From Teratosphaeria epicoccoides (Eukaryota > Ascomycota > Dothideomycetes > Mycosphaerellales > Teratosphaeriaceae): 64,000 nucleotides of DNA. This document shows, in pieces, positions 43,096 through 53,951 of this stretch. Both the position numbers and the translations under genes were made by a program. Location: NCBI GenBank assembly GCA_021401465.1, contig JADDMT010000002.1:124001-188000 (forward strand), written 5' to 3'. How positions within the stretch are numbered: position 1 is the first letter of the stretch; the number at the start of each line of letters is the position of its first letter. The notes under the pieces were generated by a model. That model worked only from the letters and a program-made list of their open reading frames with translations. It searched no databases and was not told the origin of the DNA.

Positions 43096-45783
43096 CTACC
43101 CGGACGCCGCCTGTACAACAAGCACACTGGCCCGCACTCCGCTGTCTAGGAGCGCAACGGCCGCGTCACCCAAGCATGGATTAGCACTCGTTGCCGCCTT
43201 GTTCCTGCCGAAAACCACCAGATCGCCAGAATTCCTCGGATTCTGCGCGACCTCTGCTTGAGCCTTCGTCACGGCGCTCTTGATTGGCGTCGGTGATGAC
43301 ACAGTGCTGAACCTGACTCGAGCTTGTAGTTCGGTTGGTAGGGAGCGCTGCATCGCGACGAAGAATGCTGAATCGTCTTCTGAGGACGCAGTGGCAGACG
43401 ATTCACCTTTATCGGCAGCGACGGTCGTGCGTGCCGCGTCGTCAGTTTCACCGATGTTACCCTCAACGAAGTGCACGATCGTCGCGGTAACCTCGAGGTT
43501 TTCCGCCAACTGCAGCACCAGTCTCATGGCAACACGACCATCGGCGCCACCAAAGAATGGCAGGAAGATATGATGGCTCCGGTCGACCCTCGGTGATGTC
43601 CTTTCGTGCTCGCGATGACTATGCAAGCTCCAAGTGCTCATGGCCCATTGCCTCTGCAGGTTGGGCTTGTTCTTCAGACTGCCACCAAAGCCTTTATTGA
43701 CGAACACCGCCGTGTTGCATGACGAACCGTCCAGCGCCTGCGTCACGAATGCTGCGTAGGCATCGCTAGCCAGCTTGTCATGCACACTGTCTGAGCTGAT
43801 GGCAGAGGTCTCGCTCATGCTGCCAGTCTCGCTCCAGGGTAGTAGCAGTAGATCAGAGGCTTCCTGTTGTGCTTTCGAGGTCAACGTAGCCGCGTAGGAT
43901 GACTCGGGCACCACAGCCGCTTCGCCGGAGACGGCGAGGTTGAAGAGTTGGCTCAGTACTCGGAAAGCGTTGAGAACAGGATCGAAAATGCTGTACTCAT
44001 CGACTTCGGACACTTTCATGACAGTGGAGCTTCGCTCAGTGAGTTCGATCAAGCGGACCCCGTGGACTTCGATCGGTCGCGCAGACCGCTGGCTTCCTGG
44101 TGTCTGCGGCTGTTCCGACGACAAGCCCTCGCCGGCATCCTGGCTCGGATGTTTCTTTTCCACCAGGTTGCTGGGCTTGCCTCCGAACAGCGAGACGAAC
44201 GCCAGAAGTGTGGGCATGCTATCCAGGCGTAGATATACAAGCAGACTTCCCACCTTGTGAGACTCCACCTTCTCGTCCAAAACGCTGCCTGCATCTGATT
44301 CAGCAGTGGCAGCACCAGTGGCCCAGTCAATCTTGCCTTCCTTCCACGCCTGTACCTTTTGCTGGTACCACGGTGGATACAGCCAGGCTGTCAAGGGTGT
44401 AGTCGTGAAGGTCGTGATCAATGCCATAAGCACGAAGATTGTGAAGGTCCGCTGGCTCAGGATCTTAGCCTGTAAGCCGATGTTGAGCACGATCAATTCC
44501 ACAAGACCCTTGCAAGACATGAGGACGCCGACCGTGAATGACTCTCTCCAGAGCATGCCATTCAGCTTCGCAGCCAGAGCGCCGCCAGCGAATTTGGCGC
44601 AGAAAGCTACTGCAATGACAGCAATAACGTAGCCCCATGTTATACCATCGTCGAGCAAACCAAGATTCGTAGACAGTCCAGAAAGTGCAAAGTATAGAGG
44701 CAGGAAGATTGCGCTGACCAGATCCTCGACCTTCTCAGTGACTTTGATCGCGAAGCCGCCCTCATGAGGGCAGATGAGGCCTGCCATGAATGCGCCAAAG
44801 ATGGGGTGCACTCCGATGACACCGGTGAAGAATGCCGATGTCAGAGCTATCATCAACGTCAAGCAGACGATGCCTTGTGATGGTCCATCAGAGAGCGCGC
44901 GAGACCGTTGCAGAAGCCAGATGAACGCGGGTCTCACTGCGAACGTGAGGAACAGAGCGTACCCAACACAAGTCAGTAGGATCCAAAGTGCGGTAATACC
45001 GCTCCCGGAGTTCACCAGTGCAACGCAAAGTGCGAGGAGGATCCATCCAACCACGTCGTTGCTCACGCCTGCTGAGAGCACGATCACACCGACCGGAGTA
45101 GATAGCAGCTTGAGTTCCGTCAAAATGCGGCAGAGAACTGGAAACGCCGTAATAGCCATCGCGACACCAATGAACAAGGCATATGTTGCGAACTCAATGG
45201 GGGTGATATCCTCCTCATTCCGGAACTGATGGTATAGTCCATATGCCACTGCCCAACCCAGTCCAAACGGCAATGCCATGCCCAGGGTGCCTACACTCAG
45301 GGCGGCCCGCCAATTGCTCACGAAGTACCGGAGATCCACTTCCAGTCCGACGAGGAAGAGGAACAGTACTAAGCCAATGTTTGCGACCAACGTCAAATTT
45401 GGTATCGAGGCGGTGGGAAAGATCGCGTGCGTGAAGCCGGGCACACGGCCCATTACCGAGGGACCAAGCAGGATTCCGCCAATGACTTCTGCGATCACGC
45501 GAGGCTGGCGGATGAGCGAGAGAGGGTAGTGGAGGAGGCGGCAGAAGACGATGATTATGCCTGGGAGCTTGTCAGCGGGGTGGTGAGATGGGGAATTCTA
45601 GTCTGGGCGTAGCATACCAGCCTGGATGATGAAGAGGATAATCGGGTCCTTGGACGAATAGACAGAGGGATTCCCGCCTTCGAGAATCCCGCCTTGGGGT
45701 GAGGCTCGCAAGGTGCTTGTTGCTGACGCAGACGCCACGGTTTGGGTGTGGGTGACTGTCGCCAGCACTGTCACGGTCGACAT
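43096..45783 (-). CDS. KHA1: K+/H+ antiporter, CPA2 family (Kha1-like)
   Basis: Exon 1 is 45783-45618 and exon 2 is 45560-43096, separated by a 57-bp intron (donor GTATGC, branch GCTGAC, acceptor CCCAG). The total is 876 residues, very close to the yeast Kha1 length. The N-terminal half has about twelve membrane segments. Family marks are IAEVIGGILLGPSVMG, GLVLFLFLVGLEVD, the ion-site region AGVSNDVVGW, and GVHPIFGAFMAGLICPHEG. The CKGLVELIVLNIGL segment follows. The C-terminal half is a soluble regulatory region with a nucleotide-binding-like fold (HHIFLPFFGGADGRVAMRL, and DLVVFGRN near the end). The predicted role is K+/H+ exchange in Golgi or endosomal membranes. The intron joins IIQAG and IIIVFCRLLHY without breaking a helix. 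Confidence 0.9.
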
Positions 45784-47695
45784 TGTCGCTATTGGGCTCC
45801 GCTCCCCAAGCTCTCGCTGCCGGCGGCTTTGTAGACGGATGGAATGCCAGAGCCTCACTATCGCCTGTCTGCAGTGCCCAGGAATGCAATGTACATGCTT
45901 CTGCGAATGCGAACAGCAAGACGATGCACGATAGATATGCCGAGAGGATTTGAAGGAGGCTATGATCTATACCAACGGGTTATCCATGTCTACTGTTACA
46001 TGCACATGGGTGATCGAACAGCTCAAAGGAAAGGCGGACATGGCTGCGCATGTGAACCTGCAGCGTGACCAGCGTTCTCGCTTTTTCGCGGTAGCTGGGC
46101 TGGCCTGAGGAATGGTCGAGAATCGGGGTCTACGCCGTCATATCGCTGCCTTGTGGCAGCCACGGCGCGTGATCTACGCCTCTTTGTCGACCCGAGCGGC
46201 TGAGCGCATCGATATTGGTTGACCGGACGTTTCCAGACAAGGAAAGCGCTGATTTGGAGGTGATGGGAGGTGGTGCGAGTGTTCACTTTGCAGGTGAGTC
46301 GCGACAGGCCAATGCTCGGCTTGTTTTGTCGATGTCGCGGGTGGTCCCCCTCCCCCCCCAAGACTTCGGGCAGCCCCGACCTCCACCCGGGCAGCCCCGT
46401 TCTGTAATACACATTCACCCCAGTCAACCAATTGCCCCTTTGGCGAGCGGCTTGATTGAGCCCGCGAGCAGTTGGAAGCAGGGTTCCTCTTCGCGAGTAG
46501 TCCCCGAAAAGAGCGTCCCGTCTGCAATGAAAATCCATTGACTTGATCAATCAAATTCACTGAGCCTTGATGCATACATGTATGTATTAAACCCGCCCGC
46601 CCATTCTCTCCGCACAGCGGGATGAGATCATGAGGAAAGGAGGCGCCATGATCATGTCAACAGCGCGGCTGGCATACGGGTGTATGGCAGCTTGACGCCA
46701 AGTCCGCCATCTGCTGTCCCACAGCTTACGACTCAATGTCAGGTTTGGCGTGTGAGGATTCTCTCACGGTATGCTACTTACGAACTGCTCATGATCCACC
46801 TAATCCTGACCGCATTCGCTTTCTTACGTCTGCGCCTACACCCTATAGCTCCCATGGTGCACAGCCCGCACAACCCCCCTGCAACGTAACCTGTTGTAGT
46901 GTCGATAAAGCCTAGAGCTCAGTCCATACCAAAATCAGCTGATTTACATGAGAATGTGAGGAAAACAGGCCGTTCAGCTCCAACACCACCGCAGCCGGCC
47001 AAACTTTCGCCTTATGTGTCCACGAGAGAAGAGGGACCATTATGGCCATCGCTTGGGCGAGACACCCCGCTTGCTATGTTTGGGCATCTGCAGATACCGA
47101 ATGAGGGAGCATTTGAGACGGAGTTGGGTCCTCATCAAGAATATGCCTCGAGGATTTCAGCATGCAAATTTCGCGTCACAGGATCAATGAAAGACGGCAT
47201 TCATGAAGGCGGACCAGCAAGAAACGCCAGATCTGGTAATTGACCCGCGAAGTAGCCAGGAATGTCGTGAATAGCACACACAGCTATGAGCGCGGCTGCG
47301 CATCGATCAAAAGCTGATAAAGCAAGTCACCGTCCGCTCTGGTCCTCATTTTTAACAGCTCGTCTAGCATTGTATCCACTCAAAGATCAAGACAACCTGA
47401 CGGGAGAATGCGTGCCGAACTGCGAGTTGACCATGCAGGACCTCCGCTTGGCCGCTCTGGCGATGAAGCCGTCAATTCAGCCGAAGCACTTCGCCCAAGG
47501 CTACTATTGAAATGACTGTGATGCGGTCTGTTGACTGCCACCTTGTGTGCAAGGCAGTCTTCCCTGTTACAACATCACCGCCTCATCTCGCTGATCCGCG
47601 CGGGGCTGCCTGCGAGGCACAAGCAAGTCATATAATGGACATGCTGTCCACCCTCTAGTAAGAGCACCGTCGATCAGGTTCCGACATTTGGCACC
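45784..47695. other. long intergenic region without a supportable gene
   Basis: About 1.9 kb. The longest frame (46550-46023, minus, 175 codons) has no motif and an Arg/His/Gly/Pro mix typical of chance. No RNA gene or repeat was recognised. Confidence 0.5.
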
Positions 47696-48820
47696 ATGAT
47701 CTCCTTGCTCTATACCTTGAAGGCGCTCTTGGTGGTCACTGGAGCAGTAGAGGCGGCTGGGATTGAACGCCAAGTCGCTCTCTCAGTACCTACGGCAGAT
47801 ACGAAGAATGGTACATATGCTGGGTATTACGCCACAGCATACAACACAGACAATTTCCTTGGCATTCCCCATTCGCAAGCACCGGTTGGAGGCCTCAGCT
47901 TTCACCTGCCAGTCTCGCCGAATACTTCTTGGTCCGATGTCCGTAACGCCACGCAGTATGGTCCATAGTGCATCGGCTACGGCTTGGATCAGGAAAGTCA
48001 AGGCAACTACGTGAGCTCCATTGCTAGTCGGGTAAGGTATCGAGGTCCATAAACTGACTTCGATTCTTTAGGTCTCGGAGGACTGTTTGACGCTTGACGT
48101 AATACGGTCACGAGGCGCAGGCGACAAACTTCCAGTCGTGGTCTGGATACATGGCGGAGGCTTTACCGCAGGAGGCAGCGCCGAACACCGTTACAACCAG
48201 TCGTTCATTGTTTAGCAGAGTGCTGAAGCTGGCATGCCAATCGTTGCCGTGAGCATCAATTACCGCCTGTCGGTAAGTCCTTGACTCATCGTTCACGACA
48301 GTGTACAGTTATCGGTTCAATGTCTTGGTATGTCATCAACATTTTCTCGTGCGAGTCGTGGTGCTGACCAACACAAAGGTCAACGGACAGTCTTTTATGA
48401 GAGGCAGTCCTCATTTCCAAGAGGTCGCCTTCGTCTTTTACAGCACAGAAGGCTACGGCTACCCGCAGAATCTGTTGCCAAATCCACAGGGTGGAGTGGA
48501 GAGACCGAAGTATCTCGCTCTTGCTCGATTGATGGTCAGGATGTGGATCAGCTTCATCAACTTTGGCGATCCTAATCAGCACCTTCGGAGTAAGTTTGTG
48601 TCTAGCATGAGCAGACTCTGAGATCTATCAGGTAGCATAAGCTAACGTTGGTGCACAGTCGCCGCAGAAAAATGGCCCGTGTATACGATCGACAGCCCGC
48701 AGAATTTCGTCTTCGAGCAGAATGTGACTTCGCATGCTGAACCTGACCTGTACAGGTCAGAAGGTATTCAGTATCTCCGCGGATTGACGAAGGCGAGGCG
48801 TGGAGTGGCTTGCACTGGAT
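47696..48820 (+). pseudogene. carboxylesterase type B pseudogene with internal deletion
   Basis: The N-terminal part is readable: a signal-like start (MISLLYTLKALLVVTGAVEA), NFLGIPHSQAP, then a TAG at 47966-47968. After an apparent 60-bp-class intron comes SEDCLTLDVIRSRGAGDKLP, the WIHGGGFTAGG oxyanion segment, a TAG at 48213-48215 inside SFIV.QSAEAG, and VSINYRL. The sequence then jumps to the C-terminal end of the family: VNGQSFMRGSPHFQEVAFVF, LARLMVRMWISFINFGDPN, a GTAAGT intron, and WPVYTIDSPQNFVFEQNVTS. The central roughly 250 residues expected in this roughly 550-residue family, including the GESAG nucleophile, are missing. It therefore cannot encode an active esterase. Confidence 0.85.
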
Positions 48821-49478
48821 TACTTGCGTGCGACTCAACATATGTAGGGCAGGTACAGGTCTTCTTGACGGAAGTTCTTATCGAGCGACCCATCGCTCGA
48901 AATAGACGGGCAGAGGATGACCTACAGCTCATGTAATTGACCTGTCAATGCGGCTGCTGTCAGTATTTGACCTCCCCTTCGACGCTGTGTCAGGACATTG
49001 ACAATAGCATTGGACTGTCATACCACAGACCCTCGCTCGTCGATGTGAGCCGCAAGTCATCCCAGCTCTTACCCGGGAATCTCATTGGGCCTGCGAGGCC
49101 AGTGAAGCACTTTGCTGCAAACAGTACCAGCACACGAGGCTTTGCCGGCACATCGACGTCTGTACGAGAGCTGGCTTAATTGTGATTCGATGCTCTCGAC
49201 AAGCCGATGCTGCTAGCAAAACGCCAAACTCGATCTACATAGTAGCCTGAAACTGCACGCCAGAGCAGACCTATCGGAATATCGCGGCAATACCAGGATG
49301 TTTCGGCGGCAAAGTTATTTCTTCGTATCCTCGAACATGAGGTCAGAGGGCACGACAGTACTCTCTTGGCTTGAGGTAGAATAAGGGGGAAGGGCTCCAG
49401 ACGTCGTCATGTTCAGTCGACCAAAAAAAACATCACCTAAATCCGGCTGCAACTATCGACCAAGCATCACGGAACGAG
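48821..49478. other. intergenic
   Basis: About 650 bp downstream of the esterase relic. No coding signal. The 3' part is the likely promoter of the small secreted protein gene. Confidence 0.5.
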
Positions 49479-49718
49479 ATGCATCTGACGAATATCCTCG
49501 TGGCTCTGAACGTCGTCATCGGCGTTTCCAACGCTGGTATGTGCCGGACCCACAACTTGTGCTTCACATGTCGTGAGAGACTAATGCTGCTGACAGCCTT
49601 TGGTTGCGATGCGCAATACTGTGCATGCGTTCGCGGGAACGGACAGGACTGCAGGAATGGCCACTGCAACCAATCTTGGCCGCCCCCACCCGAGGGCCCC
49701 GGGGAGCCAGTTTGCTAG
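49479..49718 (+). CDS. small cysteine-rich secreted protein, effector-like
   Basis: Two exons, 49479-49536 and 49597-49718, give 59 residues. The 60-bp intron has donor GTATGT, branch ACTAAT and acceptor GACAG. Residues 1-19 form a signal peptide (MHLTNILVALNVVIGVSNA). The mature part has only 40 residues with six Cys (FGCDAQYCACVRGNGQDC, then HC and a C-terminal VC) and a Pro-rich SWPPPPEGPG segment. The Cys spacing suggests up to three disulfides. The size and layout are those of fungal effector or antimicrobial-like peptides, but there is no homology I can name. Because the intron is a multiple of three with no stop, retention would give 79 residues with three further Cys. Confidence 0.65.
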   Translation: MHLTNILVALNVVIGVSNAGMCRTHNLCFTCRERLMLLTAFGCDAQYCACVRGNGQDCRNGHCNQSWPPPPEGPGEPVC

Positions 49719-50294
49719 ATTATCCGGTATCTTGGGCGGAGTGCATCCGCGCCCGTGAAGTCGGCGGTCCAGTCTGGCGGAAGAGACCGGGAAGGAATCG
49801 AAACAGTCGGTGGCAAAGCCCAGCATCCTCATGCACACTAATTGTGGTGGTTTGTCCACGTCTGAAATAGATCAGCATCGCGAGTGTAGCCTGATGACTC
49901 TGTGGGCTCTTTTCGCCACATTGCACCGTGCACATCCCAAGACTAGAAGAAAAGGTGCCCACTTCAGTAGCGTTGTTGAGCCACCGCACCGCCAGCATGG
50001 TCAACTACTAATTACGGGCTCTTGACTGCGTTGGGATCTACTTTTAGGAGCGCCACCGTCATATTTTTTTTAGTCGCCTGGCGCCGTGTTTGCCAAGACG
50101 ACATACCTAGCAAACCTTGGCGAATGGCTGGATGTCATCATCCCAGCGAACACGAACAAGGGCGTTGAACTTTTCTGGTCGCTCACATAAAAGAGTCTCT
50201 AAACCTGCACAAAAGGCAGACTATTCATCAACACTCAAAACCACTCCAATATCGAGCGACCTCGACATTATCGATCAAGACATTAACCAGCACT
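49719..50294. other. intergenic between two secreted-protein genes
   Basis: About 575 bp. No coding signal. The 3' part is the likely promoter of the PhiA-like gene. Confidence 0.5.
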
Positions 50295-50903
50295 ATGTTG
50301 TCCAACATCGTCACCCTCGCTGCTCTCAGCACCCTCACCTCAGCGTTTCCGGCAATGGAGCCTGCCATCGTCAAATACACAGCGCCAGCCTTCGGCGACG
50401 TGTTTGGTATCTCGGGCACGGGCAAAGGCATCACGAACGTCCCGGTTCGGGCAGTCGGCGGCGCACTGTACCTTGGTGGCGAACAAGATGGTGTCGAGTG
50501 CGAGGATGGCGCTATCGCCGACTTTGCTAGTTTCGTCTGGTACTCTGACAAGAGTCTTTTCCTCTACACCAATTCGAATCCCGTCCAGCAGGTCAAGGTC
50601 GATCCATCGGGGATGGGACAAGGTGTGACCTTCTACGACACTGGCAACCAAAAGACCTCTTCATCGGCTTCCGAGGGTCCGTGGGAGATCAATAATTCGA
50701 CGAGGACGGTAGAGTTTGGGACGACGGGTGCGAAGGCATGTCCGACGGGCGAGAAGGTCGACCAGGCTGGGATTGATCAGCGTTATCGTCTTTGGTTCAC
50801 GGAGCTCGAGAACCCAGCCTCCAACAAAGACTGCGTGGACGTTGAGCTTTTGGCCTATACGACTGATGCGAGGCCGGTCTGCAAGTACAGCCCGTCGGCG
50901 TAG
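50295..50903 (+). CDS. secreted cell-wall protein, PhiA-like
   Basis: A single exon of 202 residues. The signal peptide is MLSNIVTLAALSTLTSAF (1-18). The mature protein is beta-rich. It contains GGALYLGGEQ, FASFVWYSDKSLFLYTN, then VDPSGMGQGVTFYDTG, and later RLWFTELENPASNKDC with AYTTDARPVCKYS. The DxSGMGQG motif after an LYLY/LFLYT strand is what I know from PhiA-type fungal cell-wall proteins involved in conidiogenous cell and wall formation in Aspergillus, often annotated as IgE-binding or allergen-like. Four Cys could form two disulfides. Family assignment is moderate and the secreted nature is clear. Confidence 0.72.
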   Translation: MLSNIVTLAALSTLTSAFPAMEPAIVKYTAPAFGDVFGISGTGKGITNVPVRAVGGALYLGGEQDGVECEDGAIADFASFVWYSDKSLFLYTNSNPVQQVKVDPSGMGQGVTFYDTGNQKTSSSASEGPWEINNSTRTVEFGTTGAKACPTGEKVDQAGIDQRYRLWFTELENPASNKDCVDVELLAYTTDARPVCKYSPSA

Positions 50904-51918
50904 ACCAGTAGTGTTCGCGAAGAACGCTGTAATGTCCCTGCTACGGCCGTTCACTGGGAGCCTCCCAGTACAGTATCGTCCTGGAGAAGCTGAGAATAGA
51001 TAGCATTGTTACCAGGTCAGCAGCCATAATAGTAGGGTATTCGCTGACCTGAAAAGTGAATCGACTTCAAATTCAATATTTTCCCTTTTGCCAAAAAAAC
51101 TGTTTGATCGAACCCGTGACCATGCGTGAGCTGCTTTCGCTGACTTCGTGTAGCTGTCAGTCCGCCAAGGGCCACCACAGTGGTGCCCGGTTATAGATTG
51201 TAACTGCCGGCCGGATGGGCAGACAGGTAGGAGCCCATGTACAATTAAGTTCCCGTCATCGAGTTTGGGCCCCCTGCGACTGAAAGACAACCTGGCCTAA
51301 GCAGCATCGAGCACCGGCTAATCGGTACACATCACCGCGGATCAAGTGGCAAAGTGATGTCCAGGAGATAGCAGACCATTCATGTCAGTAGCGAAATGCC
51401 ACGTTGTCAGAGAGAACTAGGTCAATGTCGACGACCGCCTTTGCCGGTAGTCCCCGGGATAGAAGTAGACTGTAGAGCCTTCATGCTCCAAGCTCAGAAT
51501 AATGATTCGTTCCGGCTCATCCTTGAATGCTTCAATCTCAGAGATCGGCCGTGACCATGCAGAATCAAACGCGCCGAGCATTCGAGACTTGTATCTCTCA
51601 AAACACTCAGGCTAGTGCTGATCATAATCAATGATCACGATGGGTAGCTTCGTCTGTGTCGTACCCGGCCGGGCAAGTATTCGCTCCACGCTCGCTGGAT
51701 CATCTGAGATTGGGTTGAGAATGGAATGGAGGTAATGTACGGTACTATTCTCGATTGGTCAGATTCAGGTAAGCCATCCCACCATCAAAGTCGACGTTAA
51801 TGATATATATAAGAGTTATAGCAGAACTCAAGCACCGCTCAAACACAACCGTCATCAAGCGCGACGTGCTTTTCAATCGCGGCCCACAAGCTATTGTGGA
51901 CGCGCTCGATGCCGCGAG
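50904..51918. other. intergenic, 1 kb, no supportable gene
   Basis: Only short frames of low quality. A minus-strand sense near 51700-51420 is broken by stops and unrecognised. Confidence 0.5.
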
Positions 51919-52590
51919 ATGGGCCTGACCCGTTGGTGGCGACGACTTGCGAGCGTCTTCCACAGCTGCGAGCGTTTTGCTAGCATAGAGTCCACCTCAC
52001 TTGCGCCTGTGATTGAGCCGCAGCCTGACACTCCGCCATGGGCTCCGCAAGACATCCTCGCTGATCGCGTTGCCTACATGGCGCAAATCCGCGCTCGGCC
52101 ACCGCGGCTCATCAAAGGCACTGATCGAGATACTCCTCTCCACAGTCTCTACCGCCTCTACGAGCGCCTGGTCCTTGACGACACTGTAGGTTATCGCAAC
52201 GAGATCGAGTACTTTTGGCGCCACCGCGGATGGCCAGTCGCCGAAATACCGGACCCGCAGGACAGCAATCCCGCTCGCCAGGCGTTCTTGGCTGCTATCC
52301 CAGAGCTACTTGTGCGGGCGTTCAATAGGAATATTGGCATTGGGCTTGCGAGATACACGCCAGCTATCATTAGTCCGGAAGAGGCCGAGGCTCTGCAAAA
52401 CACGAAAGAAGAAGAAAAGCTGTATGAAAGTGTTCCTGACTGGGCGACTGGTGTGCGGCCTTTGACAAATGTGCTCACGATCCCAATGATCAATGGTCTG
52501 GATCTGGTGATGCCTCAGGAGGAGGAGCTTGACCCGGCTTTTCAAAGGATGAACATTCGCCTGGGTGCACCGCACGTATTGTTCACGTGA
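51919..52590 (+). CDS. hypothetical protein, alpha-helical
   Basis: A single exon of 223 residues. The N-terminus is basic and aromatic (MGLTRWWRRLASVFHSCERF). The rest is mixed helical: ILADRVAYMAQIRARPPRLI, TPLHSLYRLYERLVLDDTVG, YRNEIEYFWRHRGWP, and LLVRAFNRNIGIGLARYTPA. Codon use matches neighbouring genes. No catalytic motif, membrane segment or Cys cluster is seen. The family is unknown to me. It ends only 45 bp from the end of the convergent nucleotidyltransferase-like gene, so their 3' UTRs must overlap. Confidence 0.65.
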   Translation: MGLTRWWRRLASVFHSCERFASIESTSLAPVIEPQPDTPPWAPQDILADRVAYMAQIRARPPRLIKGTDRDTPLHSLYRLYERLVLDDTVGYRNEIEYFWRHRGWPVAEIPDPQDSNPARQAFLAAIPELLVRAFNRNIGIGLARYTPAIISPEEAEALQNTKEEEKLYESVPDWATGVRPLTNVLTIPMINGLDLVMPQEEELDPAFQRMNIRLGAPHVLFT

Positions 52591-52635
52591 CAAACAGATG
52601 CTAGCATTACTCAGCTACCGCCATGGGTACATACA

Positions 52636-53421
52636 TCAATCCAATATGCCATCTGAACCATACAAACGCCGGTACTCGCTGTTGACGGTCTGGATATCCG
52701 CTGCATCCACTCCAAGGCCGTAGGCTTGGCAGACAGCCCGAAGGGTAGCCTTGCTCGGGAGGCGACCTGCATGTCGCTCGATATAGATGTGCAAGTAGGC
52801 AGCGGCATCAGCGGCATCATACGGCCGCATGCTCGCCGGTTGCTCACCACGTCGAGCCTTCGATATCCGATGCGTCTTGGCCGCGACAGCGTACATCCAC
52901 GGCGCCGCAAGGACTGTAAGGCCACCGTCTTGGAACACAATCTCATTCTGTTGCAAAGCTTGCTCTGTGAGCTGGCGATGCAAAGGTGGTGACAACCACA
53001 TCTGCGTCTGGTTGTTGAACCACTCTGCGCCCAGGGCCTTGCTGCTTTGAGCTTCTGCATATTGCGCGGCTTCGTCAAGGGCAACTCGCTGGGCGTTGCT
53101 GAGATGGATTCCCATGAAGTCGAGATCGTGCGTGGACTGTCTGGATTGAAGCAGCAGAAGGTTGACTGCTCCGCCAACGGCAATGACGGTTAAGTTCTGG
53201 CCGTTGGAGTGCAGGTATCTCGCCATGTTGGCGAGGGCAGCGCGCATAGTGTCGCGGTCGATGTCGTGGTCGGTTGCTTGGACAGGAACGCCATTAGGGT
53301 CGAGTCGCGGTCGGGGGATTTGCAAGATCAGGTCTGAAGGCCTCCCGATTTGCAGGGCTGGCTGCTCGTCACTCTCTCCTCGCTGGGCCTTCCGTTTGAC
53401 GGCGGATATCAGCTTTTTCAT
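52636..53421 (-). CDS. nucleotidyltransferase-fold protein, function unknown
   Basis: A single exon. ATG 53421 (MKKLISAVKRKAQRGESDEQ) gives 261 residues; an upstream in-frame ATG at 53490 gives 284. The core has AVGGAVNLLLLQSRQSTHDL followed by DFMG, matching the GG...DxD strand-turn of minimal nucleotidyltransferases (AbiEii-like and fungal DUF7582-like proteins). A later LTVLAAPWMYAVAAKTHRI and RPYDAADAAAYLHIYIERH resemble the helical half that follows in those folds. The likely substrate is unknown, and absence of an obvious third acidic residue means activity is unproven. It faces away from the metallophosphoesterase gene across a 530-bp shared upstream region. Confidence 0.7.
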   Translation of the reverse strand: MKKLISAVKRKAQRGESDEQPALQIGRPSDLILQIPRPRLDPNGVPVQATDHDIDRDTMRAALANMARYLHSNGQNLTVIAVGGAVNLLLLQSRQSTHDLDFMGIHLSNAQRVALDEAAQYAEAQSSKALGAEWFNNQTQMWLSPPLHRQLTEQALQQNEIVFQDGGLTVLAAPWMYAVAAKTHRISKARRGEQPASMRPYDAADAAAYLHIYIERHAGRLPSKATLRAVCQAYGLGVDAADIQTVNSEYRRLYGSDGILD

Positions 53422-53951
53422 GACAGATGGTCGTTTCCAAAGTCTTGCGTGGCAGCTAGATGGACTAAAAAGTATTGGAACGCATGACACTACACATGCA
53501 TGGTTATGTACCGAGTACTCCGTCGCGAGTTGCCATGCTGTGCCGCATGCTCGATGCCCACATCAGGCATCGGTGCTACTTTTGATGCGGTCTTGGCCAT
53601 GCTCAATTCGATTTGAGGCGAAGCGCAGCATGTTGCCCTCGTCCGCGGCTGTCGACGCACGATGGCCTCGTGCCTCTGACTTTTACGACCACTGATATAA
53701 CGCCACTCTCGCTTCGTCCCGTCGGCGCGCTCCGACTCGAAGTCAGGGCGCTTGATGAAAACACAGTCCATCTGTGGCAGAACAAGGTGCTTGCTGCAGT
53801 CAAAAGACCATTCCAAGAGAATAAGCAGGTCTCATGCGCGCGTACCCTTTGATGCGGCCCACGCCTCAATACGCGCGGGCCTTCTCCCCCGGCAAAAATA
53901 TAGAACTGGCCCACGATTCACTGCACAACAAGGAGCAGTCTATCTTCGATC
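53422..53951. promoter_or_regulatory. shared divergent upstream region
   Basis: Lies between the start codons of the nucleotidyltransferase-like and metallophosphoesterase genes. No coding signal. I could not identify a specific operator. Confidence 0.4.

Noticed and set aside
46023..46550. 175-codon minus-strand open frame
   Set aside because: No motif, signal peptide or codon bias; probably chance.
10770..48215. Idea that TAG is read as an amino acid in this genome
   Set aside because: Several conserved genes end in TAG at the expected length (lipase at 13071, BYS1-like, Tgl-like, Kha1, PhiA-like), so TAG is an ordinary stop.
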